DNA from: Psychrobacter maritimus
GTDB lineage: Bacteria; Pseudomonadota; Gammaproteobacteria; Pseudomonadales; Moraxellaceae
NCBI RefSeq assembly: GCF_904846345.1
Contig: NZ_CAJHAJ010000007.1
Location: 87,607-151,606, forward strand
Direction of reading: 5' to 3'
DNA: 64,000 bases
Shown here: positions 26,601-35,396 of the stretch, in pieces
Position numbering within the stretch: position 1 is the first letter of the stretch
How the letters are laid out: the number at the start of each line of letters is the position of its first letter
The notes under the pieces: model-generated
Told to the model about the DNA's origin: nothing
Database searches by the model: none
What the model saw: the letters and a program-made list of their open reading frames with translations, nothing else
Program-made: the position numbers and the translations under genes

Positions 26601-29600
26601 GCTTGTACGATATTTAGCTGCCAATAGAATAATTGCGCCAACGCACGTACTTGCGGGGTATAAATCAGAAGCCCTGCCTCACGCAATGTCGGCAGTATTT
26701 GCATCAATAATAGCGTAGCATCATGATCATGAATGCCTTTGTCATAGCCAAGCTGATAGCGAGGGGTAGCGTAAGCTTTGACCAGTCTAGACAATGGACT
26801 GTCGTTATCAATGTCACCATTAACATCTAAGGTAATGACAGTCGCATCGTATGCTTGATATAAACATTCTTCGGTTAATCCATCTTGGCTGTTCTTAGCA
26901 CTTTCGATAATGCTATAGGCCAAATACTCCGCGCGGTACACCTTGTCAGACTCGGAAGCGATATTCATGTCCCAATACGGGCGCAAGGCGTTCAGCTCAG
27001 TATTATTAAGCACTTCATAATAGTCGGTACCCGTTAGATGCAAATTCAGCACGCGTGTGCCATCTGACTGTTGACGGCTCAATAAGGTCAAATCTAATGG
27101 CTGAGTATTGACCGAAAAACGGTGCTTGCCCAGCTTGATTATCTGACCGCCATCTTCAAACAAATCAGACTTATCTTTTAGACTCTTATAGCTTTCGATT
27201 TGGATGGCTTTTAGGCGGGCATCGATATCATCGGCTTTGACGCTAAAGCTCATCGCTTGCAGCTCTTTTGCGATGTTACTTACCTTTTGTACCAGACCAT
27301 CTGAGGCAAAATAGGTATTTAACGCCTCTTCCTCTGTAAATCCAGTAACGCCAGTGCTTTGCGTGCGCTTCTTGATACTCTCAAGCATCCGCAGCGCACC
27401 ATCGCCTAAGTTTTGTGCTTTGCGATTTCGAGCATCGAGCAGTTGCTGTTTATGATTTTCAAAGGTCTCGTAAATCTCTTCACGTTTACTGATGATATCG
27501 GCTAAAAACCGATCACCGCTATTGGTCTCCGGATCAGCGAACTGGCTTTCCAGCTCTTCTAACTGCACTAATAGCTTTGCCATTTGCTCGTCTGATTTCT
27601 CAGGTGTATTGGCAATAGATAAGGCATTGGCAATCGACTGACCAAACAGCTTAAACTGCGCGCCAAATTGCGCAATAGCCTCAGCTGAGCCTAGGTTTTT
27701 GCGTTTATGATTGAGCTTGGCTTTGCTTTGGTTCAAGCTCGCATAAATGGTCGATATGTCATCGATGATTTTCGTGCGTACTGTGGCATCGGCTACATTC
27801 AACGTACCCAGCAGCTCGGTCAATAGATCTAACCCTTGCGCTGTTTCATCAATTTTTTCTAGTACAGGTTTTAGTTCAGCATTGGTTTCGGCGGTGTTTA
27901 AGCGCTCACTGACGTCTGCTAATATGCCTTCGTAACTTGATAGAGCCTCTTCACCACTTAAAAAAAGCACGGTTTTTTCGGCAAGTTCGCTCTCTGCTTC
28001 TTCTAATTGCTTTTGCAACGCTTGTAGCTTATCGCTATCTAAATAACGTAAATCTTCCAAGCTGACCAATCGGCCCTTTTGGCGTCTTAGTGCTGAAAGC
28101 TGATCCACATAATCACTGGCAGACTCAAAAGTAGTGACGCGTATCTGCCGCAAAATCTCGTTTTGCTGCGTGTCAGCATCACTCAAAGCTGTTTGGGTTT
28201 GCTTTTGGATACTTTGTACTTTGGCGAATTCATCTATGACCAATTCAGCCGTTGCCGTTACTTCCTTAATACTACTGGCGACTTCGTTAAGCTCAGGCTC
28301 AGACAGCCAATAGTAACTGTCAAAGAGACGATTGCTATTGTCAGCCAATTCTTCATAGAGCTTTTGTGACACGCTTTGATTATCAATGAGGCGAGTAATA
28401 CTATAGAGATCGGAGATACCGCGCACCAACTCTTTATTACCAATTTTGCCATAAAAGCTGGTACTTTCAGGCAACTCACTGACATACTCAGGCGACGCAT
28501 AAGGTGTATGCCATATCTGCATCGGGTGAATGCGTGATGGTTCACTTTGATCACTAAACAGCATTAAACGCCCATTATCAGCTAATGCCATACCATTGCA
28601 GTAAATAGGATTTGCCAATTGTTTCTTGATAAGATTATAAGGAAATAATCCTGTGATACCTAAAGCGACGTCATAAAATAAAAACAACACATCTTCGCCA
28701 TTGGGCGATACGATTTTACGTTTAAATTTTAAGTCTTTAGCACCGACATTATTGGCATCGAACAGCTTATACTCACCCGTTTGCAGATAATAACCACCCG
28801 GAAATATGATACCGTGATCCTCAGGCAGCTGCACACACGACTGTCCTATCGCATCTAAACGCAGTACCACTTCGGTCAAAGTGTTATAAACAAAATAACG
28901 ATAACTGTCTTCGCGATACGGCAGTATTTTCAGCAGTATTAAACTGCCAACTTTGGCATAAGCAATTTCAGCGTCAGTCAACGACTGGGTGCGGTCATTC
29001 ACAGGCTCGCTATAAATACCCTGCCCTGATTGGGTGTTATCCTCAATCTTAATGGTCAAATCGCCACCAATAGTTTCCACAAATATGGTATCTAAGATAT
29101 TCATATGCGGATGTTTACCATTGATCATCTGATCACGCGTGGTATCTACCCAATCAAAATCGTAAGCAGGAGGCAAATCGATATCACGTTCGCCTCGATT
29201 GTCTACGTAAACAATCTGGGCAGATTCTGGTATGCCTTGGCTAAAATCTAGGGCAAAACGAAACACCCGAATATCGGTGATACGCTCGCCAATTTGAAAG
29301 GCCAATAGCAACTTACTGTCTTTGACAGTCAGCTGAATTAACCGTGTCTGCTTGTAATAGCGATATAGCTCGTTAAAATCTTGGACAAATGCCTCTTGAT
29401 CTAAAAAGGTATTTTTTAGATCCACTTCTTCCAGCTGATATTCTTGGTCAGTATGTTCGCTGCTATTGTTATCGGTAGTGCTTTGGGCGTTTGCTGTAGT
29501 TGCCCCGTTATCAGTATCAACAACGTTTTCGCTATTATTATCATCGTCATTTTTTTTAGCAGGATCTATCAATCGATATAGTGAGAGCACATCCTTGATA

Positions 29601-29920
29601 TTACTCGCCCGCTTTAGCCCCATAAAGACGTTGTAGCCGAATAGCATATAATCACCGACTTGCACCATGTCTTGCGCCACACAGTTATATTCGGTGCGAA
29701 TGCGGGTGCGAGCGATGACTTGCATTTGGGTACTGCCAAACTCTTGCAAGCGCGCATTATTCAGCTTGGCAGTTTGTTGCTCTAGACGAGCGCCCTGCTC
29801 AGTGAGACGTTTTTTAATAAGCTCATAAGCATTGCCTGAGGCGACCGCTTGATCCGTTTGCTCGGATTGGTTCTGGCTATTGGTATTATTTGGATTGGTT
29901 GCGTTTTGCGTATCCGCCAT
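23639..29920 (-). CDS. Giant AAA+ ATPase with coiled coils ('DNA repair ATPase', DUF3686-like)
   Basis: A 2093 aa cytosolic protein. Residues 1-560 are beta-rich and propeller-like (repeated strands such as GGYYLQTGEYKLFD and NGRLMLFSDQ), resembling the N-terminal region of proteins labelled DNA repair ATPase. Long coiled coils cover about 560-950. An AAA+ domain at about 1510-1750 has Walker A SPPGYGKTT near 1550, Walker B NVMLYLDD near 1612 and a sensor-1-like AGNPYTESGEAF. The C-terminus is helical. It lies downstream of flotillin and OB-fold genes and probably works with them at the membrane. A role in DNA repair is only a database label; the actual role is unknown. Confidence 0.85.
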   Translation of the reverse strand: MADTQNATNPNNTNSQNQSEQTDQAVASGNAYELIKKRLTEQGARLEQQTAKLNNARLQEFGSTQMQVIARTRIRTEYNCVAQDMVQVGDYMLFGYNVFMGLKRASNIKDVLSLYRLIDPAKKNDDDNNSENVVDTDNGATTANAQSTTDNNSSEHTDQEYQLEEVDLKNTFLDQEAFVQDFNELYRYYKQTRLIQLTVKDSKLLLAFQIGERITDIRVFRFALDFSQGIPESAQIVYVDNRGERDIDLPPAYDFDWVDTTRDQMINGKHPHMNILDTIFVETIGGDLTIKIEDNTQSGQGIYSEPVNDRTQSLTDAEIAYAKVGSLILLKILPYREDSYRYFVYNTLTEVVLRLDAIGQSCVQLPEDHGIIFPGGYYLQTGEYKLFDANNVGAKDLKFKRKIVSPNGEDVLFLFYDVALGITGLFPYNLIKKQLANPIYCNGMALADNGRLMLFSDQSEPSRIHPMQIWHTPYASPEYVSELPESTSFYGKIGNKELVRGISDLYSITRLIDNQSVSQKLYEELADNSNRLFDSYYWLSEPELNEVASSIKEVTATAELVIDEFAKVQSIQKQTQTALSDADTQQNEILRQIRVTTFESASDYVDQLSALRRQKGRLVSLEDLRYLDSDKLQALQKQLEEAESELAEKTVLFLSGEEALSSYEGILADVSERLNTAETNAELKPVLEKIDETAQGLDLLTELLGTLNVADATVRTKIIDDISTIYASLNQSKAKLNHKRKNLGSAEAIAQFGAQFKLFGQSIANALSIANTPEKSDEQMAKLLVQLEELESQFADPETNSGDRFLADIISKREEIYETFENHKQQLLDARNRKAQNLGDGALRMLESIKKRTQSTGVTGFTEEEALNTYFASDGLVQKVSNIAKELQAMSFSVKADDIDARLKAIQIESYKSLKDKSDLFEDGGQIIKLGKHRFSVNTQPLDLTLLSRQQSDGTRVLNLHLTGTDYYEVLNNTELNALRPYWDMNIASESDKVYRAEYLAYSIIESAKNSQDGLTEECLYQAYDATVITLDVNGDIDNDSPLSRLVKAYATPRYQLGYDKGIHDHDATLLLMQILPTLREAGLLIYTPQVRALAQLFYWQLNIVQALGLDSLRQFGYDDWLNESVLTRASNWTDRAVTAEQLRRTLNSDTAKALLVEDMSQVMRDFVTAHNDDSASVDKGTSKQSSSKLDSELDSNTSDVHNANIFKRSYVQLACEYLVSVMGQSAESSAGAHSTINWQTSQQAQQLCEQLSQTLNSASGSMQATASFDQLQSSVGKLGLQPKSAYELLATWFHALLDKNYGGTELANVLADGTDEAGEALSEEQLAESKEKEALRKQQLESGRHYVPEAIAVLLTQLNDAQREALVQRLIDSGASFDKGAFNKGQGSKKMDNQGANATPSALSFSSITSSTPSLTSINNPLNQVQSFERSTGKVSLEIQVNNLLGEHIRIHQQTLTFAVDDFLNRLHHHDTQVIPAYRRYLAMRSEILHDSKETLRLDEFMPRPLSSFVRNRLINESYLPLIGDNLAKQMGTVGEDKRTDLMGILMMISPPGYGKTTLMEYVANRLGLIFMKINCPSVGHDVTSLDPEKAPNATAREELNKINLAFEMGNNVMLYLDDIQHTHAEFLQKFISLGDGTRRIDGVWQGKTKTYDMRGKKFCVVMAGNPYTESGEAFKVPDMLANRADIYNLGDIMSGMEEVFALSYIENSLTSNSVLAPLANRDLSDVHRLIKMAKTDNANFAQTQSSELTYPYSTSEINEIIAILRHMFRVQEVILDVNQAYIASASQDDKYRVEPIFKLQGSYRNMNKMTEKLSAVMNEEELNQLIDDHYLGESHLLTQGAESNLLKLGEMRGTLTEAETERWAQIKADFLRNKAMGGEDGDTGARIVAQLVDLVSGFNAISSQFETYLTKNDPEQIARLREAGQQAQLDNQLEAQKILADSVISNAKVVSDSIDNGFEKSVSQLVQIYKHDHKAEGEYLKQNQDVQKALMAQLVDSIEQVAQKMADSLSNSLSNSLTESLINSDKSQTIDSDRPDIHQQTALIANALKEALAPLNMRMDEKLAVDISTDQSGKLIVNSLNRLNKIFDDYE

Positions 29921-30069
29921 CGTTGCTCGTCCATTTTATTTTCAGGCAATAAGATAAATCTAAGGTTTTTTTGAATCAAAGAAGCACTTCAGGGAAGTAA
30001 TAAAGGTCTGGAAGAACTTGATCCTACTGCTAGAAAACTTATAAATTCTAGCCGTGTAATCTTAGCTTG

Positions 30070-30112
30070 TCAGGCTAAAAAATCTGCCGCCTAAGCAACA
30101 GATTTTTTATTA
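30070..30112 (-). terminator. Terminator after the flotillin-like gene
   Basis: A perfect 10 bp inverted repeat (30077-30086 with 30099-30108, 12 nt loop), A+T-rich at the base, giving a T run on either strand. It would reduce read-through into the giant ATPase gene. Confidence 0.7.
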
Positions 30113-30118
30113 AAATTA

Positions 30119-32110
30119 CTAGTTATTATATTGAGCAGTCTTATTAGGCTCGTCATTAGCTTTGTTGGCTTTGTTGGCTTTATTGGCGTTGTTCGCTTTT
30201 GTCATCACTTGATTGGCCATCATAGTATTGATAATGCCGCTTAAAGTATCTGACTTGCCAGCGAGACCATCAATAGCTTTACCGATAGATAACGATTTGG
30301 CAAAATTATCGAAGAAGTGCGCTTCACCGCCGACGATATCGATTTTGGCTTTTTGTAACGCGACCGCCAAGACTTCAGCATTTTCTTTGGCAATCTCTTT
30401 ACCGGCTTCAATTGATGCCATGGCTTCTTGTAGCGCAGTTTCAAGTCCCATACGGAACTCTTCGTGTTCGCGTGCTTCCTTGCTCATACTACCCATGGCA
30501 TTGAATTTCTCGACCAAACCATCTGCTTCGGCTTGGAAATGCGCACGGGTAACTTCCGCTTTTGCCAGCCCAACTTCACGTTCCGCTTTGGCATTAGATT
30601 CGCCGCGAGCTGCTATAATCTCAGCATCAGCCATACCTTTTTCACGTTCTGATTGTGCTTCCGCTTGCCCAGTGGCTTTAATAATATTGGCTTTGGCAAT
30701 GCCTTCTTTTTCTAAAGATACCGACTTGGCTTCTTGAATGGCCGCTTCAGCAAAACCATGCGCAGACTCTTCAGCCTTGATACCTTCAGCCATTTTAATT
30801 TTGGCTTCCGATTCCTTGGCAGCTGCATCAAGATTGGCCGTCGCAAGCGTGGTAATCTCAACCGCTTTATGCTTAGCAGACAACTCTTCTGCTTCGGCTT
30901 TTTTCACTTGACGCACTTTGATTTCTTCCGCATCCGCTTCTGCTGCTAGTACGCGTGTTTGCTTAGAGCGTTCGGCTGCACTGATTTCACGGACTTCTTT
31001 AATACGTTCTTCTTCTTGTGCGACGGTTTTGTCTACCGCAATACGCTCACGAATGACGTTCGCAATTTCTTTTTTCTCAAGCTCAATCGCGCGTTCGGCT
31101 TCGATACGTTGCAAATCAACTTCACGCTCACGCGAGACGATTTCTAAATCACGAGCGCGCGTGACTTTTTCTTCTTCAATCACAACCGCACGCAAGCGAT
31201 TCTGTCCAGCCACTTCAATTTCACGCTGCTGATTTTCACGCTGAATCGCTAAGTCTTGCTCAACCATGATAACGGCTGTCTCTGACTTTTTACGCTCTTC
31301 TTCTTCAATCTTGCGCGTTTCAGCTGTTTCACGGGCAATCACTGATGCGATTTCACGGCGCTGTTTGGCTTCGGCATCGGCTTGTTGACGCTCAAGCTCA
31401 AGCATCGCCTCTTTAGTCTCGACGTTTTTCTTCTTAACAGCCAGCTCTTCGTCACGCTCAAGCTCGTTGGTAATGATGTTTTGGAAGGCCGTTAGCTGGG
31501 TAATCTTTTTGATACCTTCAGCGTCTAAAATATTGCTTGAATCAAGTGACGCTTTTGGCGTTTGCTCTAAGTAATCAATCGCCACGTCTTCTAAGACATA
31601 ACCATTAAGATCATTACCTATTTCTTGGACGATACTGTCACGGAACTCGCTGCGATTTTCAAAGAGTTTGACGAAATCAATCTGCTTGCCCACTGTTTTT
31701 AGCGCTTCTGAGAACTTAGCATTAAACAGCTCATTGACCGCAACTTTGTCTGAAGCTCTCTCAACGCCAACTGATTTAGCGACTTTGAGCACATCTTCTT
31801 CGGTCTCATTAACACGCAGATAGAACGCTACTGTGATGTCAGCACGCATATTATCGGCGCAAATCAGCCCTTCCTTACCGCGTCTATCGACTTCTAAGGT
31901 AATAAGCGAGATTCTCATCAATTCTTTTTTATTGATAATTGGCCAAACAAAACCACCATCAAAACGTACGGCGATTTTATTCACGCCGTTAATAATCAAT
32001 GCTTTGCCCTGCTCAACCTTAAAATAAAAGGCTTTGAGCATCAAAAGCGCTGCCATAATAAAAACAAACGCCAGCACCACAACCACGCCGACGATAATGA
32101 GTACGTCCAT
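30119..32110 (-). CDS. Flotillin-like SPFH/band 7 protein (YqiK-like)
   Basis: Membrane scaffold protein of the flotillin group, 663 aa. The start at 32110 is chosen because AAAGGA lies 6 nt before it. One N-terminal transmembrane helix (about 2-27, VLIIVGVVVVLAFVFIMAA) is followed by the SPFH domain (about 30-200, FYFKVEQGKALIINGV, DIRVAF-like strands) and a very long Glu/Ala/Lys coiled coil (about 220-560), as in flotillins. The tail ends in KAN tripeptide repeats. Upstream lies a YqiJ-like OB-fold gene, the normal partner of yqiK, now separated from it by an inserted IS element. Downstream is the giant ATPase. Confidence 0.9.
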   Translation of the reverse strand: MDVLIIVGVVVVLAFVFIMAALLMLKAFYFKVEQGKALIINGVNKIAVRFDGGFVWPIINKKELMRISLITLEVDRRGKEGLICADNMRADITVAFYLRVNETEEDVLKVAKSVGVERASDKVAVNELFNAKFSEALKTVGKQIDFVKLFENRSEFRDSIVQEIGNDLNGYVLEDVAIDYLEQTPKASLDSSNILDAEGIKKITQLTAFQNIITNELERDEELAVKKKNVETKEAMLELERQQADAEAKQRREIASVIARETAETRKIEEEERKKSETAVIMVEQDLAIQRENQQREIEVAGQNRLRAVVIEEEKVTRARDLEIVSREREVDLQRIEAERAIELEKKEIANVIRERIAVDKTVAQEEERIKEVREISAAERSKQTRVLAAEADAEEIKVRQVKKAEAEELSAKHKAVEITTLATANLDAAAKESEAKIKMAEGIKAEESAHGFAEAAIQEAKSVSLEKEGIAKANIIKATGQAEAQSEREKGMADAEIIAARGESNAKAEREVGLAKAEVTRAHFQAEADGLVEKFNAMGSMSKEAREHEEFRMGLETALQEAMASIEAGKEIAKENAEVLAVALQKAKIDIVGGEAHFFDNFAKSLSIGKAIDGLAGKSDTLSGIINTMMANQVMTKANNANKANKANKANDEPNKTAQYNN
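30155..30200 (-). repeat. 9 bp repeats coding a Lys-Ala-Asn tail
   Basis: About five copies of a 9 bp unit (plus strand TTTGTTGGC and variants) encode (N)KANKAN on the minus strand near the C-terminus of the flotillin-like protein. Confidence 0.75.
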
Positions 32111-32222
32111 ATTCATTCCTTTAATTAAAACATTCCAACCAAATTTAAACAGGTAACACGACACTTAAAAACAGACTATTTACTTTTTATATATCGCAAA
32201 TATGCTAACTAGTAACACTAAT

Positions 32223-33136
32223 AGACCTCTTGCAAAAGTAGCAGAGGATTTTACAATAACTAATACATTCACAATTGGCTAAGAACCATGCCAAACATAG
32301 ATAAGCTACTCGAACAAAATAACGCAGGCTTCAAACGCTATACAGGTATTCATAAAGCGACCTTTTATGAAATGCTTGAGGCCATGCAGCAGCATGAAAC
32401 CCAAAAGACCAAATCAGGTAGACCAAGCGTGCTTAGTCTTGAGGCGCAAATATTACTGGCCCTTACTTATTGGCGTGAATACCGGACGCTGTACCACATC
32501 AGTATGGACTTTGGTATTCATGAGTCTTCTGCTAGCCGTATTATTCGTAAAGTAGAATATGTTCTTATCAATTCAGGCAAGTTTGAATTACCTAAAAAGC
32601 TGCCTAGTAGAGTCGATGACGACATCAATTGGTCAGTCGTCATTGTCGATGCAACCGAAACCCCTATTGAGCGTCCAAAAAAAACCAAAGAGACTACTAT
32701 AGCGGCAAGAAGAAACAACACACCTTAAAAGCGCAAGTGATCGTCCACTGGAAAACAGGCTTAATATTAGATGTTCAAACGTCCAAAGGCTCTATTCACG
32801 ATTTTAAGTTGTATAAAGATACTTGTCCCGACTGGCTTCCTTGTGACACTAAGCTATTAGGGGATAGTGGCTATCAGGGCATTGCAAAGTTACATGAACA
32901 GAGCTTCACCCCCTTTAAAAAGCCACGTGGGGGTCAATTGTTAGAGCTTTGCAAACAAGCCAATCAGTATCTCGCTAAGTTTCGCATTATGGTTGAACAC
33001 AAAATAGGCTTAATCAAACGGTTCAAAATCGTGGCTCATAAATATCGTAACCGTCGTCAGCGCTACGATCTTAGAATGAAGCTATTCGCCAGTATTGTTA
33101 ATTTCGAGCTTGGCTTATGACTTTTGCAAGAGGTCT
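32223..33136 (+). mobile_element. Complete IS5-family insertion sequence, 914 bp
   Basis: Perfect 17 bp terminal inverted repeats AGACCTCTTGCAAAAGT (32223-32239) and ACTTTTGCAAGAGGTCT (33120-33136). The flanks show AAT on both sides, or TA on both sides if the element is taken from GACC to GGTC, so the target duplication is AAT or TA. The size and two-frame transposase fit the IS427-like group. It sits in the space between the OB-fold gene and the flotillin-like gene, which are transcribed against it. Intact ends suggest recent insertion. Confidence 0.93.
32288..33120 (+). CDS. IS5-family transposase, two frames joined by -1 frameshift
   Basis: DDE transposase. The first frame (32288-32728) has the helix-turn-helix region and the first catalytic Asp in VDATETPIERP. 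The second frame (stop 33118-33120) has DSGYQGI with the second Asp and MVEHKIGLIKRFK with the Glu. A run of eight A (32677-32684) lies exactly where a -1 shift yields the usual RPKKNQRDYYSGKKKQHTLK. This placement argues for programmed frameshifting or slippage rather than decay. The whole product would have about 277 aa, as expected. Confidence 0.88.
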
Positions 33137-33186
33137 AATATATAAAGATTATTAATTTCATTTTTAAAATTATTTGTAGCGGCTTT

Positions 33187-33843
33187 TTATAGCGATTTCT
33201 TTTTTATAGGAGCAACTCGGTAGGTGTTGGCTTGTTCTAAATACTCTACCAACATCACTCTATCCCCCTGTTTTAGTAAACCGTCATTGTTGTCTGAACG
33301 AATTTTGAGTATTAATCCTGCACCGCCATCATTCAATTCTGCTTCGCCATGTTTGTCAGTCACACTCAGTGTGCGCACCACGGCGATTTTACCGATATTA
33401 TTAGACGCATTACTTTTGGGGATTTTGGCGATATTTTTGCGGATGGGGGCAATGATCATACCTGTCAGCCACATAGATACGACCAATACAAAAATGAGCG
33501 CCCCTGTGCCGAATAAGTAATACAAAAGACCAGAGTCAAAATACTGATGTAAAAAGCTCGTATATAAGTAGCTTAATAGCCAACCGATTAAGCTGATTAA
33601 GCTTAGTATGATGATTAGGGGTACACCATAAAGACCGAATTTGAGCATGAGACCGGTAAAGAAACCCGTTGACGATAAGGTGGAAACATCACCATCTGGT
33701 TCACCAAGGTCTACGCTATCCATATCTGCCATGCCGAGTAAAGACACCAGCCAATATAGAGTCACGAACATTACAAGTCCCGTAAAGATAATCGTGGGAT
33801 ATAAACTGATTTTAGTGATAAAAATTAAAAAAGACTCCTGCAT
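33187..33843 (-). CDS. YqiJ/NfeD-like OB-fold inner-membrane protein
   Basis: A 218 aa partner of flotillin-type proteins. Three hydrophobic segments (about 12-36, 72-94, 106-130) are followed by a C-terminal OB-fold-like domain (about 148-212) with GKIAVVRTLSV, GEAELND, LILKIRSD and GDRVMLVEYLEQANTYRV. E. coli yqiJ-yqiK is the same pairing. Here the order is OB-fold gene, IS element, flotillin-like gene, giant ATPase. AGGAGAG lies 8 nt before the start. The IS may have reduced co-transcription with the downstream genes. Confidence 0.87.
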   Translation of the reverse strand: MQESFLIFITKISLYPTIIFTGLVMFVTLYWLVSLLGMADMDSVDLGEPDGDVSTLSSTGFFTGLMLKFGLYGVPLIIILSLISLIGWLLSYLYTSFLHQYFDSGLLYYLFGTGALIFVLVVSMWLTGMIIAPIRKNIAKIPKSNASNNIGKIAVVRTLSVTDKHGEAELNDGGAGLILKIRSDNNDGLLKQGDRVMLVEYLEQANTYRVAPIKKKSL

Positions 33844-34146
33844 GAACCGCGCTCTCCTGTTGATCGCCTAATCCAAAATTTTGATGACTCGGTTATACAA
33901 TTTGTTATTATAGGACTGACATTTACTCAACTTATACTCGTTATCTCGGCTTATGCCTAGTTGCTTCTTTCGTATTATCTAATTATTAAATTTTGAATAA
34001 CTAAGAAGCATTGATACTATTTTATTGGCTTTAAAAAATTTAGTATGTCACCAAGCCGCCTCTAAAATTCAGCTACTATAATCAACTTATGTTTCTTAGT
34101 TTGTGATTATATATACATTCCATTACATAATACATAAACTTTGCCA
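33844..34146. other. Intergenic region, 303 bp
   Basis: Upstream of the OB-fold gene and downstream of the TolB-like gene (both leftward). It is A+T-rich. No clear terminator, repeat or open frame is seen. Confidence 0.5.
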
Positions 34147-35142
34147 TTAACGACCCCAAATGGGTGAGCGCACTACCCCGCCCGTTTTACTGCTAATCGC
34201 ATAGCTTGTATTACCGGATAAGGAGTGAATAACTAAGCTGCCGCCATTTTGACCGCTCACTTGTGGAAGCTTGGTGGGATAGACAGCATACTGTGCAGAA
34301 GGTGACAGTCGCGCAGGCTCATCAAGTCCCGTTTCTGCTAGATTGATAACTTGCCCAGTAGCTAGCGTCATCACCGCCGCCTTACGACCATTGAGGTATG
34401 CCAAACGTTGACCATCTAAACTCAGTTGCGGACTGGCCGCATAGCCGGCTGTCGGTATAATACTCGCATGACCCGTGGCAAAGTTATAACGATAAATACT
34501 TGGGCGACCAGCGCGAACTTTATCACTGGTATAAACAAAGCTTTGTCCGTCGCTAGCATAGCTTGGCTGTACCTCAGTACTTGGCAGCGTGGTCAGCTGT
34601 TTGGTATTGCCGTCACTTAGGCGCATCTCATAGATATCAGCATTACCGCCGACCGTTGAGCTATAGAGCAGTTTTTGCCCATCAGGCGAAAATGAGGCTG
34701 ATAAATTACTGCCCTCCGCATCTACGATTAGATGTTGCGCGTTGCTTTTACGCTCATAAATATAAATTTTGGGATGCTGGCGCGGTGCTTGTTTGCTATA
34801 GGCCAGCATCTGACCATCTGCTGACCACGCTGGCGCATAGATATAACCATTTAATTGATCTATCAATTGGCGGTCGCTGCCATCAGGACGAATGCTATAA
34901 AGTGTCGATATCTTTGCAGCGCCAAACCCTTGTTCTTCGACATAAGCAATGCGCCCTTGCCGATCTATCGCTGGCATGCGCGCCGTCAGTGGATTGCTCG
35001 CACGCATATCAGCAGGTGTCTGAGTCATATTACTTGTTGTTAATGTTTGACAACCCGCTAACAAACTAAACACCGTTATCGCCGTGATGCTACTCAGCGT
35101 GCGTATATCGAAGAATGACTTTGATACAAAGATTTTAAACAT
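34147..35142 (-). CDS. TolB-like beta-propeller lipoprotein (PD40 repeats)
   Basis: A 331 aa envelope protein. The signal peptide ends in lipobox LLAGC (about 27-31). The rest is a six-bladed propeller-type array of PD40 repeats: SADGQMLAYSK, SPDGQKLLYSS, ASDGQSFVYTS, SLDGQRLAYLN and SPSAQYAVYP. It resembles the propeller half of TolB but lacks the TolB N-terminal domain and is not beside tolA or pal, so it is a TolB-like protein of unknown partner. It is monocistronic as far as can be seen. Confidence 0.85.
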   Translation of the reverse strand: MFKIFVSKSFFDIRTLSSITAITVFSLLAGCQTLTTSNMTQTPADMRASNPLTARMPAIDRQGRIAYVEEQGFGAAKISTLYSIRPDGSDRQLIDQLNGYIYAPAWSADGQMLAYSKQAPRQHPKIYIYERKSNAQHLIVDAEGSNLSASFSPDGQKLLYSSTVGGNADIYEMRLSDGNTKQLTTLPSTEVQPSYASDGQSFVYTSDKVRAGRPSIYRYNFATGHASIIPTAGYAASPQLSLDGQRLAYLNGRKAAVMTLATGQVINLAETGLDEPARLSPSAQYAVYPTKLPQVSGQNGGSLVIHSLSGNTSYAISSKTGGVVRSPIWGR

Positions 35143-35310
35143 AAGATGACGTCCAATAAAATGTTGATTATTGCGTATTGAGAATCTTAGTAAATAAGGT
35201 TAAAAATGAATCGCATAAAAACATCATTGCTGCCTGAATACTTTGCTACCTAAATACTTGGTTTAGCAGCTCATGACAGTGTAGCGTAAACCATGGCAAA
35301 TTTTAGATAA

Positions 35311-35342
35311 AAAAATGCCCCACTGCTTAGTGAGGCATTATT
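35311..35342 (-). terminator. Terminator of the META-domain gene
   Basis: On the minus strand the stem (35329-35339 with 35314-35324, with a C-A mismatch or small bulge) has a 4 nt loop and is followed by an uninterrupted T run. Confidence 0.85.
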
Positions 35343-35396
35343 TATATTAAATTTTATAGCATTTGTATTAAATAAATCAGTTATTTACAGACTGCT

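Noticed and set aside
29975..30094. A 38-codon plus-strand open stretch with a protein-like sequence (GLEELDPTARKLINSSR) before a TAA
   Set aside because: No start codon or ribosome site, it overlaps the flotillin terminator, and I know no homologue. Could be a gene remnant, but chance is as likely.
30213..30737. Plus-strand 174-codon frame opposite the flotillin-like gene
   Set aside because: Shadow produced by Glu/Ala/Lys coiled-coil codons on the other strand.
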